Shown: piece after piece, positions 36,576 through 44,984 of the stretch | Layout of the letters: the number at the start of each line of letters is the position of its first letter | Numbering within the stretch: the stretch's first letter is position 1 | Source of the DNA: Burkholderia plantarii | GTDB taxonomy: Bacteria; Pseudomonadota; Gammaproteobacteria; Burkholderiales; Burkholderiaceae | Assembly: GCF_001411805.1 (NCBI RefSeq) | Contig: NZ_CP007212.1 | Coordinates: 3,100,001 to 3,164,000 of the forward strand | Direction of reading: 5' to 3' | DNA: 64,000 nt | Made by a program: the position numbers and the translations under genes | Notes under the pieces: model-generated | Databases searched by the model: none | The model's input: only the letters and a program-made list of their open reading frames with translations | What the model was told of the DNA's origin: nothing

Positions 36576-37448
36576 ATGCCCAGCCTGTCCGCTTTCGCGC
36601 CAGCCTCCGCCGCCGCACCGGTCGGCATCTTCGATTCCGGGCTGGGCGGCCTGTCGGTCCTGCGTGCCGCGCGCGCGCATTTGCCCGGCGAGGGCTTCAT
36701 CTACGTGGCCGATTCGCGCTACGCCCCGTATGGCGAGCGCGACGACGCGTTCATCATCGAGCGCACGCTCGCGATCGGCGAATGGCTCGCCGCACGCGGC
36801 GCGAAGGCGCTCGTGGTCGCCTGCAACACCGCCACCGCGCAATCGATCGCCGCGGTGCGCGAGGCGCTGGCGATTCCGCTGATCGGCGTCGAGCCCGGCA
36901 TCAAGCCGGCCACGCTCGTCTCGCAAAGCCGCGTGGCCGGCGTGCTGGCCACCGCCGCGACGCTGCGCAGCGCCCGCTTCGAGGCGCTGATCGCGCGCCA
37001 CGCCGGCGACTGCCGCTTCCTGCGCCAGCCGGGCCACGGGCTCGTGCAGGCCATCGAGCGTGGCGACACCGGCTCCGCCGAGCTGCGCGCGCTGCTGGCC
37101 GGCTATCTGGAGCCGATGCTCGCCGCCGGCGCCGATACGCTGGTGCTCGGCTGCACCCACTACCCGTTTCTCGACGCCACGATCCGCGAGTTGACGCAAA
37201 ATCGTCTGACCCTCATTGATACCGGCGAGGCGATCGCGCGCCAGCTCGCGCGCGTGCTCGACGAGCGCGGCCTGCGCTCGCCGGCCGGCACCGAGCGGCA
37301 GCCGACGCATCTCTATTCCACCGACGACGGCGCCCGCCTGCAGGCGCTGGCCGCCCTGCTGCTCGGCCTCGACGCCGCCGCCGAAACGATTTCGATTCCG
37401 TCGCCGCGCGCCGCCGCCACCGCCACCGCCACCGCCCTTCCTGCCTGA
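36576..37448 (+). CDS. murI: Glutamate racemase
   Basis: 290 aa. Makes D-glutamate for peptidoglycan. The two catalytic cysteines are in VVACNTATAQ and VLGCTHYPFL, and the N-terminus has GIFDSGLGGLSVL. The C-terminal 15 residues are an Ala/Thr/Pro run encoded by GCC/ACC triplets. It follows bfr by 47 bases and may be co-transcribed with it. Confidence 0.96.
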   Translation: MPSLSAFAPASAAAPVGIFDSGLGGLSVLRAARAHLPGEGFIYVADSRYAPYGERDDAFIIERTLAIGEWLAARGAKALVVACNTATAQSIAAVREALAIPLIGVEPGIKPATLVSQSRVAGVLATAATLRSARFEALIARHAGDCRFLRQPGHGLVQAIERGDTGSAELRALLAGYLEPMLAAGADTLVLGCTHYPFLDATIRELTQNRLTLIDTGEAIARQLARVLDERGLRSPAGTERQPTHLYSTDDGARLQALAALLLGLDAAAETISIPSPRAAATATATALPA

Positions 37449-37595
37449 AAGCGCCCCAAACCCGGCGCCCGGCAGGGCCGCGGCTCCCGCCGGGCGGTCC
37501 GCCGCGGCTCGATGACGTTCCTGCCATCCCCTGCTAAGCACCTGGATTAGTTACAAAAAACCGCGAGACAGGCTTGCCAAGCCGCCCGAATATAA

Positions 37596-37610
37596 TGATA
37601 ATAATTCGCA
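37596..37610 (+). promoter_or_regulatory. Fur box upstream of bfd
   Basis: TGATAATAATTCGCA, within a longer AATGATAATAATT match, agrees with the 7-1-7 Fur pattern at 12 of 14 positions. It ends about 25 bases before the bfd start, where it would block transcription when iron is plentiful. Confidence 0.75.
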
Positions 37611-37634
37611 TTAACGTTAGCTATCGCGCTCATC

Positions 37635-37868
37635 ATGATCGTCTGCGTGTGCAAGTCCGTGTCCGACCGAAAGATTCGCGCCTCGCTCACCGAGGGCGTC
37701 GCGTCTTTCGACGAGTTGCAGTTCGAGCTCGGCGTCTCTACCTGCTGCGGCAAGTGCGAGGAGTCGGTGCGCGAGCTGATGGCCGAGCATGGCGTCTGCG
37801 AGAGCCAGTGCGGCGTCTCGCACCCGCAGGCAGTCCCTGTCACGTTCTTCGAACGCAAGGCGGCCTGA
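37635..37868 (+). CDS. bfd: Bacterioferritin-associated ferredoxin
   Basis: 77 aa. Carries the [2Fe-2S] Cys set of Bfd: MIVCVCKSVSD and STCCGKCEES. Reduces the core iron of bacterioferritin through its haem, releasing Fe2+ when iron is scarce. The Fur box directly upstream fits induction in iron starvation. The C-terminal 20 residues include two further Cys and are not part of the core domain. Confidence 0.95.
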   Translation: MIVCVCKSVSDRKIRASLTEGVASFDELQFELGVSTCCGKCEESVRELMAEHGVCESQCGVSHPQAVPVTFFERKAA

Positions 37869-37973
37869 TCGGCAACATCGCTATCACACGCGGCTGACTG
37901 CCGCGTTTTCGTTTGACCATTCCGTCAGCGAGCCTGCAATCGCTAGCCAACGGCCAACCGCCTGGGAGCTGTG

Positions 37974-38036
37974 ATGGAATTGCTGATCGGATTCGTAACC
38001 ACCTTGTGCATTTCGCTGCTGATTTTCCGCAAGTGA
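37974..38036 (+). CDS. Possible 20-aa membrane peptide between bfd and tonB
   Basis: MELLIGFVTTLCISLLIFRK, one hydrophobic helix with a basic end, preceded by GGGAG at five to six bases. The composition and ribosome-binding site resemble known tiny inner-membrane proteins. It sits in the gap between bfd and tonB, probably inside one iron-regulated transcript. Too short for statistics. Confidence 0.4.
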   Translation: MELLIGFVTTLCISLLIFRK

Positions 38037-38087
38037 TGCATGATCACGCGGCCGGCGCCCGGCGCGCCGCCACCTAGACTGGCAGAC

Positions 38088-38810
38088 ATGCAGGCTTCGA
38101 CTCCCGTCCCGACCGGTTCCATGCAGGTCGCTCCCCGTTTCAATCGTCGCATCGCCGTCGCGAGCGCCATCGTCCTTCTCGGACATGCCGCGCTGATCGG
38201 CGGCGCGTTGTTGATGCCACGCGATGAATTGCCGCAGCCCAAGCTCGAATCGACGATGACGGTGCAATTGCTGTCGGCCCCGGTCGCCCAGCCCGTTTCG
38301 CTCGAATCGAAGCCGACTCCACCGCCACCCAAGCCGGTGCCGAAGCCGAAGGTGGTGCCGAAGCCGATCGTCAGGCCCACGCCGACGCCGCTACCGGTAT
38401 CGCGCGAGCCGTCGAGCAACGTCGTGCAGGCCCCCGATCCGACGCCACCCGCGCCGCCAGCCCCGGCCGCACCGCCCGCGCCTCCTGCCCCGCCGCCGCC
38501 GGCGCGCCCGACGATGGAAATCGTTGCGCCGAAGGAAGGTCCGAAGCTGGTATGCCAGGTGCGCGAGCCCGATTACCCGACGCTGTCCAAGCGGCGCGGC
38601 GAGACCGGCACGGCCACCGTGCGCTTCGTGGTCGGCCTGAGCGGCCAGATCGAAAGCGTGAAGGTCGTGCAGAGCAGCGGCTTCCAGCGCCTGGACGACG
38701 CCGCGGCCGACGCGATCCGGGCAACGCCGTGCAAGCCGTACATGGAAAACGGCCAGCCGGTGCGCGCCGCCTACACGCAGCCGTTCAAGTTCAACCTGAA
38801 CGACGACTGA
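38088..38810 (+). CDS. tonB: TonB energy transducer
   Basis: 240 aa from the ATG at 38088; an in-frame ATG at 38040 gives a longer N-terminus without a better ribosome-binding site. One N-terminal membrane helix (AIVLLGHAALIGGALLM), a Pro/Lys-rich periplasmic spacer (PKPVPKPKVVPKPIVRP, then PAPPAPAAPPAPPAPPPP), and the C-terminal TonB domain (VREPDYPTLSKRRGETGTATVRF to YTQPFKFNL). With ExbB and ExbD it powers outer-membrane receptors such as the Fiu-like protein in this window. Confidence 0.95.
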   Translation: MQASTPVPTGSMQVAPRFNRRIAVASAIVLLGHAALIGGALLMPRDELPQPKLESTMTVQLLSAPVAQPVSLESKPTPPPPKPVPKPKVVPKPIVRPTPTPLPVSREPSSNVVQAPDPTPPAPPAPAAPPAPPAPPPPARPTMEIVAPKEGPKLVCQVREPDYPTLSKRRGETGTATVRFVVGLSGQIESVKVVQSSGFQRLDDAAADAIRATPCKPYMENGQPVRAAYTQPFKFNLNDD

Positions 38811-38864
38811 TCGAACCGATCGATAACTGATTCAGCCTCGCCGGATTCAAACAAAGGAAAGGAA

Positions 38865-39605
38865 ATGCAAAGCTACGGTATCGCGCACGTCTGGGCGCAA
38901 GGTGATTTCGTGACGCGCACCATCGCGATCGTGCTGCTCGTCATGTCGGTGATGTCCTGGCTCGTCATCGTCATCAAGGGCTGGAACGTGATTCGGCTCG
39001 GCCGCCTGATGAAGAACGCCGATCAGGCGTTCTGGCATTCCGACGAGTTCGACAAGGGCTTGCAGAAGCTGCGCGACGCGTCGTCGAGCCTGCAGGACAA
39101 CCCGCTGCTCGCGCTCGCGCTGGCAGGCCAGGAAGCGGCCGAGCACCACCAGCAGACGCAGCCGCACCTGCATGACCGCATGGACGTGTCGGAGTGGATC
39201 ACGCGCTGCCTGAAGGACACCATGGACGGCAGCGTCGCGCGCATGCAGAGCGGCCTCGCGGTGCTCGCCTCGATCGGCAGCACGGCGCCGTTCGTCGGCC
39301 TGTTCGGCACGGTGTGGGGCATCTATCATGCGCTGCTGACGATCGGCGCGACCGGCCAGACCTCGATCGACCAGGTCGCCGGCCCGGTCGGCGAGTCGCT
39401 GATCATGACCGCGTTCGGCCTGTTCGTCGCGATCCCGGCGGTGCTCGGCTACAACGCGCTGACGCGCGCCAACAAGGGCGTCGTCACGAAACTGCGCCGC
39501 TTCGCGCACGGCCTGCACGCCTATTTCGTGACGGGTACGCGCCTCGCCTCGACGAAGCGCCGCGATTCGATCCGTCTCGCGTCCACGCGCGCGCACACCC
39601 ACTGA
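38865..39605 (+). CDS. exbB: ExbB proton channel subunit
   Basis: 246 aa. Three membrane helices (IVLLVMSVMSWLVIVIKGW; ASIGSTAPFVGLFGTVWGIYHAL; ESLIMTAFGLFVAIPAVLGYNAL) with the conserved ExbB/MotA core. Forms the pentameric channel that couples proton flow to TonB. Between tonB and exbD in a compact operon. Confidence 0.95.
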   Translation: MQSYGIAHVWAQGDFVTRTIAIVLLVMSVMSWLVIVIKGWNVIRLGRLMKNADQAFWHSDEFDKGLQKLRDASSSLQDNPLLALALAGQEAAEHHQQTQPHLHDRMDVSEWITRCLKDTMDGSVARMQSGLAVLASIGSTAPFVGLFGTVWGIYHALLTIGATGQTSIDQVAGPVGESLIMTAFGLFVAIPAVLGYNALTRANKGVVTKLRRFAHGLHAYFVTGTRLASTKRRDSIRLASTRAHTH

Positions 39606-39617
39606 GCGGAGTCCGGC

Positions 39618-40040
39618 ATGGCAATGAACTCCTCCTTCGGCGATGACGACGACGACGACCTGATGAACGAGATCAACATGACGCCGCTCGTCGACGTCAT
39701 GCTCGTGCTGCTGATCATTTTCCTCGTCACGCTGCCGGCGATCCATCACGCGGTGAAGATCGACCTGCCGCACGCGAGCAGCCAGAAGGTCGACATCAAG
39801 CCGAAGACGATCGACGTCGCGATCCAGGCCGACGGCACGGTGATGTGGAACGACCAGCCCGTCAGCGATGCCGAGCTGCAGGCGAAGATCGCCGAGGCCG
39901 CGAAGGTCGATCCGCAGCCGGAACTGCATCTGCGCGCCGATCGCAAGATCGCCTACGAGCGCGTCGCCGACGTGATGTCGGCCGCGCAATCGGGCGGCCT
40001 CACGAAGCTCGGTTTCGTGACCGATCCGAAATCGAAATAA
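39618..40040 (+). CDS. exbD: ExbD proton channel subunit
   Basis: 140 aa. One membrane helix with the essential Asp in INMTPLVDVMLVLLIIFLV, followed by the periplasmic ExbD domain (LHLRADRKIAYERVADVMSAAQ). Starts with an acidic patch (DDDDDDL). Twelve bases after exbB. A terminator follows. Confidence 0.95.
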   Translation: MAMNSSFGDDDDDDLMNEINMTPLVDVMLVLLIIFLVTLPAIHHAVKIDLPHASSQKVDIKPKTIDVAIQADGTVMWNDQPVSDAELQAKIAEAAKVDPQPELHLRADRKIAYERVADVMSAAQSGGLTKLGFVTDPKSK

Positions 40041-40106
40041 CGACCGGCGCGACGCGTCCGCCAGCAGTCCGAATCAATTCACCGACTATCTCGGCGCCGC
40101 AAAGGA

Positions 40107-40139
40107 AAAGGCCTTCATCGACAGATGAAGGCCTTTTTT
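40107..40139 (+). terminator. Terminator of tonB-exbB-exbD
   Basis: AAAGGCCTTCATC (40107-40119), loop GACA, GATGAAGGCCTTT (40124-40136) and T-run. Perfect stem. Confidence 0.93.
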
Positions 40140-40394
40140 ATGCGCACGCGGGCGCCTTCGGGCGGCGGGCTCTTCGGCGGCGTCAGGCGCCTGGAGCAAC
40201 GCAATGCGGCACGCCGTGGTCTGCACGGACTGGCGCGTTCTGCCCTATCTGGCTCGCAATATATGCGGCCACCGGATTCGCTAGGAACATCCCTTTGCGA
40301 TTGGGATTCCAATATAGGCCGCGCCGCGCGGGCATTCAAGCGTGCCCCGATTGAATCTCGCGATGGCGCGCGGCACTTCGATGACAAAACGGCT
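40140..40394. other. Intergenic, no gene seen
   Basis: Spacer between the exbD terminator and the stop of the LysR gene. A + strand frame crosses it but has no start signal or motif, so I see nothing coding. Confidence 0.4.
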
Positions 40395-41366
40395 TCATGC
40401 CGCCGCGACGCTCTGCTCGGCCGGCTTCTGCTCGCGCTCGGGACAGGAAGGCTCGCGGTAATCGTTGTCGAGCTTCTCGACGAGGAAATCGACGAACGAA
40501 CGCACCGCGGGCGGCATGCCCTGGCGCGACACGAATACCGCATAGAGCTGCGGCACCGGCAGCGTCCAGCCCGGCATCACCGGAGACAGCTGCCCCGCGC
40601 GCAGCGCGTTGCCGTACATCATCTCCGGCAGCGCGGCGATTCCGACCCCGTCGAGCACCGCCTCACGGATCGTCATCAGATCAGCCGTCACGAGCCGCGG
40701 CTCGTGCTCGTGCTGATGGCGCGTACCGTTCGGCGCGATCAGCGTGAACACGTGGCGGCCGTCGCCGGACGGCGTGTCGAGCGTCTCGAAGCGTCCCAGG
40801 TCACCCGGCGCGAGCGGCGGCGCGTTCTGGCTCAGCAGACTCGGCGAGCCGACCAGCATCTGCTCGGTGCGCCACAGCGGACGCACCACGATATTGGCGT
40901 TCTCGGGCGGCTCGGAGCGCACGCGCAAGGCCACGTCGATCGAATCCTCGAACAGGTCGATCACCTGGTTCGTCACGCGCACCTGCACGCGCACCTCGGG
41001 GAAGCGATGCAGGAACTCGGGCAGCAGCCGCGACATCATCGTCTGCGACAGCGTGACCGGCACGCTGACGCGCACAGTCCCGCGCGGCGAGGCCCGCAAC
41101 TGCTGGACCGCGTTCATCGCCGCTTGCGCCTCGGCCAGCATCGCCTGACAGTGCTGGTAGAACAGCTGCCCGGCCTCCGTCAGCGCGAGCTTGCGCGTCG
41201 AGCGCTGCAGCAGACGCACGCCGAGCGTCGCCTCGAGCTCCGTCAAGCGCCGCGACAGCCGCGACTTCGAGATGCCGAGGACGCGTTCCGCGGCCGAGAA
41301 GCCGCCATGTTCGACGACCTGCGAGAAGTACATCAGGTCGTTCAGGTTGTGTGCATCGATATTCAT
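40395..41366 (-). CDS. LysR-family regulator divergent from pirin gene
   Basis: 323 aa from the ATG at 41366. N-terminal winged helix-turn-helix (DLMYFSQVVEHGGFSAAERVLGISKSRLSRRLTELE) and a C-terminal ligand-binding domain. LysR proteins usually control the divergent neighbour, here the pirin-family gene 112 bases away. Inducer unknown; pirin targets elsewhere react to quinones or oxidants. Confidence 0.93.
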   Translation of the reverse strand: MNIDAHNLNDLMYFSQVVEHGGFSAAERVLGISKSRLSRRLTELEATLGVRLLQRSTRKLALTEAGQLFYQHCQAMLAEAQAAMNAVQQLRASPRGTVRVSVPVTLSQTMMSRLLPEFLHRFPEVRVQVRVTNQVIDLFEDSIDVALRVRSEPPENANIVVRPLWRTEQMLVGSPSLLSQNAPPLAPGDLGRFETLDTPSGDGRHVFTLIAPNGTRHQHEHEPRLVTADLMTIREAVLDGVGIAALPEMMYGNALRAGQLSPVMPGWTLPVPQLYAVFVSRQGMPPAVRSFVDFLVEKLDNDYREPSCPEREQKPAEQSVAAA

Positions 41367-41478
41367 TTCATCGTTCCAATTCCAGAACGATCCATTGCGG
41401 ATCGCGCCGATTTCAAGCGCTGGCTGGTCCATATAATAGCTTCGACCAGCCAGCCCGATCATTTCAGGACAATATCCG

Positions 41479-42351
41479 ATGCCAGCACCGCGCTCGATCC
41501 AGCGCGTCTATCCGTCCCTCCGGGCCACGGAAGGCGCCGGTTTCCAGGTCCACCGCCCGTTCCCCACGCGCCTGCTCGCCGATTTCGATCCGTTCCTGCT
41601 GCTCGACGAGATGGGGCCGGTCGATTACGCGCCCGGCACGGCGAAGGGCGCGCCCGATCACCCGCATCGCGGCTTCGAAACCGTCACCTACCTGCTCGAC
41701 GGCCATTTCCGCCATCGTGATTCGGCGGGACACACGGGCGAGCTACGCGCGGGCGGCGTGCAGTGGATGACGGCCGGGGCGGGGCTGATCCACAGCGAGA
41801 TGCCCGACCCGGCGTTCGCGGCCGCGGGCGGACGTATCCACGGCTTCCAGCTTTGGGTGAACCTGCGCCGCGGCGACAAGCGGCTCGCGCCGCGCTATCA
41901 AGACCTCGCGTCGGCCGACATTCCATGCGCGACCTCGGCCGACGGCGGCACCAGCGTGAAGGTGATCGCCGGCGAGGCGCTGGGCGTGCGCGCGGCGATC
42001 GACACGCAAACGCCGCTGCTGGTCCTGCACCTGACGCTGCAGTCTCACGCGCGCATCAGCCTGCCCGTGCCGCGCGATCACCGCGTGTTCGCCTACCCGA
42101 TCGCCGGCGCCGGCCATTACGGCGCGAGCCGGCAGGTCAGCGGGCCGCGGCAGATGATCGTGTTCGACGACGACGGCGACACCGTCGATCTCGAAGCCGG
42201 CGACGCGCCGCTCGACGTGCTGCTGCTCGGCGGCCGTCCGATCGCCGAGCCTATCGTCCGCTACGGGCCGTTCGTGATGAATACCGAACAGGAGATTCGC
42301 GACGCGGTGGCCGATTACCAGGCCGGCAGGATGGGCGCGATCGAGGCCTGA
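41479..42351 (+). CDS. Pirin-family protein
   Basis: 290 aa, bicupin. The metal site is visible in PDHPHRGFETVTYLLDG (two His) and WMTAGAGLIHSEMP. Some pirins are iron-dependent quercetin dioxygenases, others bind transcription or metabolic partners, so the exact role is open. Likely controlled by the divergent LysR regulator. Confidence 0.93.
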   Translation: MPAPRSIQRVYPSLRATEGAGFQVHRPFPTRLLADFDPFLLLDEMGPVDYAPGTAKGAPDHPHRGFETVTYLLDGHFRHRDSAGHTGELRAGGVQWMTAGAGLIHSEMPDPAFAAAGGRIHGFQLWVNLRRGDKRLAPRYQDLASADIPCATSADGGTSVKVIAGEALGVRAAIDTQTPLLVLHLTLQSHARISLPVPRDHRVFAYPIAGAGHYGASRQVSGPRQMIVFDDDGDTVDLEAGDAPLDVLLLGGRPIAEPIVRYGPFVMNTEQEIRDAVADYQAGRMGAIEA

Positions 42352-42437
42352 TCCGGAGCCGGACGAGGTTAGCGAATTGCGTCACAATGGTTCCATATTG
42401 CGGCCCGCCGCCACATCGACAGAAGGAACCCGTACCC

Positions 42438-42923
42438 TTGAATTTTGAACACCTGATCCAGATCAATGCGCCGGACAACCCGACGTTGCCGACGCTCACC
42501 CGCGACCAACTCTGGGAAGGGCTCGTGCTGCGCGCCGAACAGCCGCAGCTGTTCGTGATCGGTCTTGATCACTGCGAGATCCGCGAGCGCACGGAGACCA
42601 CGCTCGAACGCGAGTTGCATTTCGGTCAGGCGACGATCCGCGATCGCGTGACGTTCACGACGAACCATCAAGTCCGCTATGACGTTCACGCCGCCAATGG
42701 CGAGATCGGCGGCTCGCTGACGATGACGATCGAGGAGCGCGCCGACGCCGAGTTGTTCCTGCGCTTCGAATACCGCACCACGCTACCCGACACGGCCGAC
42801 ACCGAAGACGCGAGGCAGACGCAGGGCATCGTCAAGGAGGCCTACCGCACCTCCGACATCGACACGGTCCGCTTGATTCGCGAATACGCCCAGGGACGCC
42901 GGGATCCCGATCCGCTGCACTGA
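42438..42923 (+). CDS. SRPBCC-family protein (AtaL/DUF1857-like)
   Basis: 161 aa from a TTG start preceded by AGAAGGA. Begins with FEHLIQINAPDNPTLPTLTRDQLWEGLVLRAE, the typical start of the AtaL/DUF1857 lipid-binding fold. Members bind small hydrophobic ligands; substrate unknown. About 85 bases after the pirin gene, possibly the same transcript. Confidence 0.85.
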   Translation: MNFEHLIQINAPDNPTLPTLTRDQLWEGLVLRAEQPQLFVIGLDHCEIRERTETTLERELHFGQATIRDRVTFTTNHQVRYDVHAANGEIGGSLTMTIEERADAELFLRFEYRTTLPDTADTEDARQTQGIVKEAYRTSDIDTVRLIREYAQGRRDPDPLH

Positions 42924-43020
42924 ATGCGCCGCGCGCCGGCGCCCCTTCGGGAGCCGCCGGCGCGGACTTTACAAAAAACTATCGGCATCTGTGCTTCGAT
43001 GAAAAAACATCGTTTGTAAA

Positions 43021-43035
43021 TGGGAATAATTATCA
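43021..43035 (+). promoter_or_regulatory. Fur box upstream of hemP
   Basis: TGGGAATAATTATCA matches the 7-1-7 Fur pattern at 12 of 14 positions and ends 43 bases before the hemP start, as expected for an iron-repressed promoter. Confidence 0.75.
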
Positions 43036-43078
43036 TTTAGAATTCATTCCATCGACTCGCAACTGATTAAACGTCCTG

Positions 43079-43321
43079 ATGACCGAACTCATGCGCTCCT
43101 CCACGCTGACCCTGCGCCGCACCAGCGGTGTCGTACCCGGTGGCCGCACGAAAGTAGCGGCTGTCACGAAAACGGAATCCACGGCCAAGCCGGATTCGAA
43201 TCAGCGTGTCGTCGCCAGCGATACGCTGCTGCAGGGTCGCACGCATGTTTCGATCATGCATAACGGCGAAACTTACCAGTTGCGCGCCACTCGCCTGGGC
43301 AAACTGATTTTGACGAAGTAA
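43079..43321 (+). CDS. hemP: Hemin uptake protein HemP/HmuP
   Basis: 80 aa. The C-terminal 36 residues hold the HemP signature (DTLLQGRTHVSIMHNGETYQLRATRLGKLILTK). In related bacteria HmuP is needed for expression of haem uptake genes under iron limitation. Here it stands alone with a Fur box and no haem receptor next to it. An ATG four codons in (43091) is an alternative start. The long 3' stretch after the stop carries a probable sRNA. Confidence 0.92.
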   Translation: MTELMRSSTLTLRRTSGVVPGGRTKVAAVTKTESTAKPDSNQRVVASDTLLQGRTHVSIMHNGETYQLRATRLGKLILTK

Positions 43322-43330
43322 GTACCGAGT

Positions 43331-43511
43331 ATTGTGGGGACCACCTCCTTGAGAGGTGTTGGGCACTAGCCAGCCGTAACGGCTTGCACGCGAGATCTAG
43401 ACCCCTTCGTGCAACCACACTCAAGCAGTCGTTACAGCAAGCCAAGCCATTTTTTTGGTTCTCATGCAGACGGACAAAAGCGACGTGCCTGACGGGCACG
43501 TCGCTTTTTTT
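43331..43511 (+). ncRNA. Probable iron-responsive sRNA in hemP 3' region (BrrF-like)
   Basis: About 180 non-coding bases follow hemP and end in a strong terminator. A hairpin (CACCTC 43342-43347, GAGGTG 43353-43358) presents CCACCTCCTT, complementary to ribosome-binding sites, a typical sRNA seed. Burkholderia cenocepacia has an iron-starvation sRNA, BrrF, in a Fur-controlled context, reported to repress Fe-S enzymes of the TCA cycle. I recall it as lying next to hemP but could not check this. The 5' end is a guess: the RNA may be processed from the hemP mRNA. Confidence 0.55.
43476..43511 (+). terminator. Terminator of hemP/sRNA
   Basis: AAAAGCGACGTGCC (43476-43489), short loop, GGCACGTCGCTTTT (43495-43508) and further T residues. 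A long perfect stem with a U-tail, suitable for Hfq binding. Confidence 0.93.
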
Positions 43512-43577
43512 ATGCCTTGAGCGGCACGCATGGGACGAAGCGCTTTCCGTTCAACACGCAGCAATGGCAACCGGGCG

Positions 43578-44984
43578 TCAGAAATGCCAGAACATCAACC
43601 ACCAGGCGCTATCGACAATCGCGAGCGCCAGCACGAAGCCGGCTGTCGCGGCGAGACGACGCGGCAAGCCCGCATAGCGGCCGGTCACGCGCCAGGCCAG
43701 CCACGCGCTCCACATATTCGAGATAACGAGAATCGCGATTCGCACCGGCGATGCCCAATCGAGCGGCACATGCTCGGCGCGCAGCAGCGACAAGGTGGTC
43801 GCCGACAGGCCGAGGAACACGCCGGCCCCCGCGAGCGGAATCAGCGCCTGCGCCAGATGGTGCAGCCGCACGCGCTCGAAGCGGCCGAGCATCGCAGCCG
43901 AGGCTGTCAGCACGATCAGCAGCGCAGTGCCGTAGATCAGGCCGGTGCCGACGATATAGCCGACCACGAGGCCACCGTCGAGCCACGAGAACACGTCGTT
44001 CTGCTCGGGATAGTGCGTGAGCAGGAACCACGGCGCGTTCGTCTCGAGCGGCCAGGTGATGTCGTGATCGATCAGCCAGCCCGCGAGCCATTGCTTGATC
44101 GCCACGAACCACGGGCTCGCGGTCCAGTGGAACGCGCCGATCGCGATGCCGAGCAGGCCATACAGGATCAGCGCGGTGTCCCAGGCGCTCGCCTGTTTGT
44201 CGCCGAGCTCGACGACTTCCTCGGCCGGTGAACGCAGCGTCAGTGCAATCGCATCGCGGTGGCCGCTGCATCGGCCGCACATATGGCAGGCGGCCGCGCC
44301 CTTCATGTTGCGTAGCGGGACGAGCGGCGCGCAGTTGATCGGAATCACGCGATGGCCATGCTCGCCCTGCGTGTACGAGCGGCGCCAGGCGTCCTCGTCG
44401 ACCTTGAAACGCAGCGGCGCGAGGCGCGCGAGCAGCGCGAACACGCCGTTGACGGGGCACAGGTATTTGCACCAGACGCGCTTCTCGCGGCCGTACAGCA
44501 GGCCGATCACCATCGCGGCGAAGGTCGAGCCGCCCAGCACCAGCAGCACCGCGCGCGGATACTGGTAGACGCTGACCATCTGCCCGTAGATCGTGGTGAT
44601 GCCGAACGCGACGAACGGCCAGCCGCCCCAGCGCATCCAGCGCGGGATCGCGCGGCCGCGGCCGAACTTGCTGGCGAACTCGGCCAGCGCGCCTTCAGGG
44701 CACAGCACGCCGCACCAGACACGCCCGAGCATCACCATCGACAGCAGCACGAACGGCCACCAGATGCCCCAGAACACGAACTGCGCGGCCAGCGTCAGAT
44801 TGCTCCACAGGTGCGCCGTATCGTCGGGCAGCGGCGTGAATGCCGGCACCAGGATCAGGAACGCGTAGACGGCGACCACGACCCACTGGATCCCGCGAAT
44901 CAAGCCGCCATGGCGCTGCATCCATTGACCGGCCTCGGACAGCCGGCTCCAGTTCCAGCGCACGCCGCGCACGGCCGTGCTCAT
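43578..44984 (-). CDS. ftrD: Polyferredoxin of Ftr ferrous iron system
   Basis: 468 aa from the ATG at 44984, which overlaps the ftrC stop (ATGA). Several membrane helices and Fe-S cysteine sets: VWCGVLCPEGAL, VWCKYLCPVNGVF (NapH/RdxA-like), and CHMCGRCSGH. In FtrABCD systems this polyferredoxin is proposed to pass electrons and complete the re-reduction or transfer of iron. Last gene of the operon. Confidence 0.92.
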   Translation of the reverse strand: MSTAVRGVRWNWSRLSEAGQWMQRHGGLIRGIQWVVVAVYAFLILVPAFTPLPDDTAHLWSNLTLAAQFVFWGIWWPFVLLSMVMLGRVWCGVLCPEGALAEFASKFGRGRAIPRWMRWGGWPFVAFGITTIYGQMVSVYQYPRAVLLVLGGSTFAAMVIGLLYGREKRVWCKYLCPVNGVFALLARLAPLRFKVDEDAWRRSYTQGEHGHRVIPINCAPLVPLRNMKGAAACHMCGRCSGHRDAIALTLRSPAEEVVELGDKQASAWDTALILYGLLGIAIGAFHWTASPWFVAIKQWLAGWLIDHDITWPLETNAPWFLLTHYPEQNDVFSWLDGGLVVGYIVGTGLIYGTALLIVLTASAAMLGRFERVRLHHLAQALIPLAGAGVFLGLSATTLSLLRAEHVPLDWASPVRIAILVISNMWSAWLAWRVTGRYAGLPRRLAATAGFVLALAIVDSAWWLMFWHF

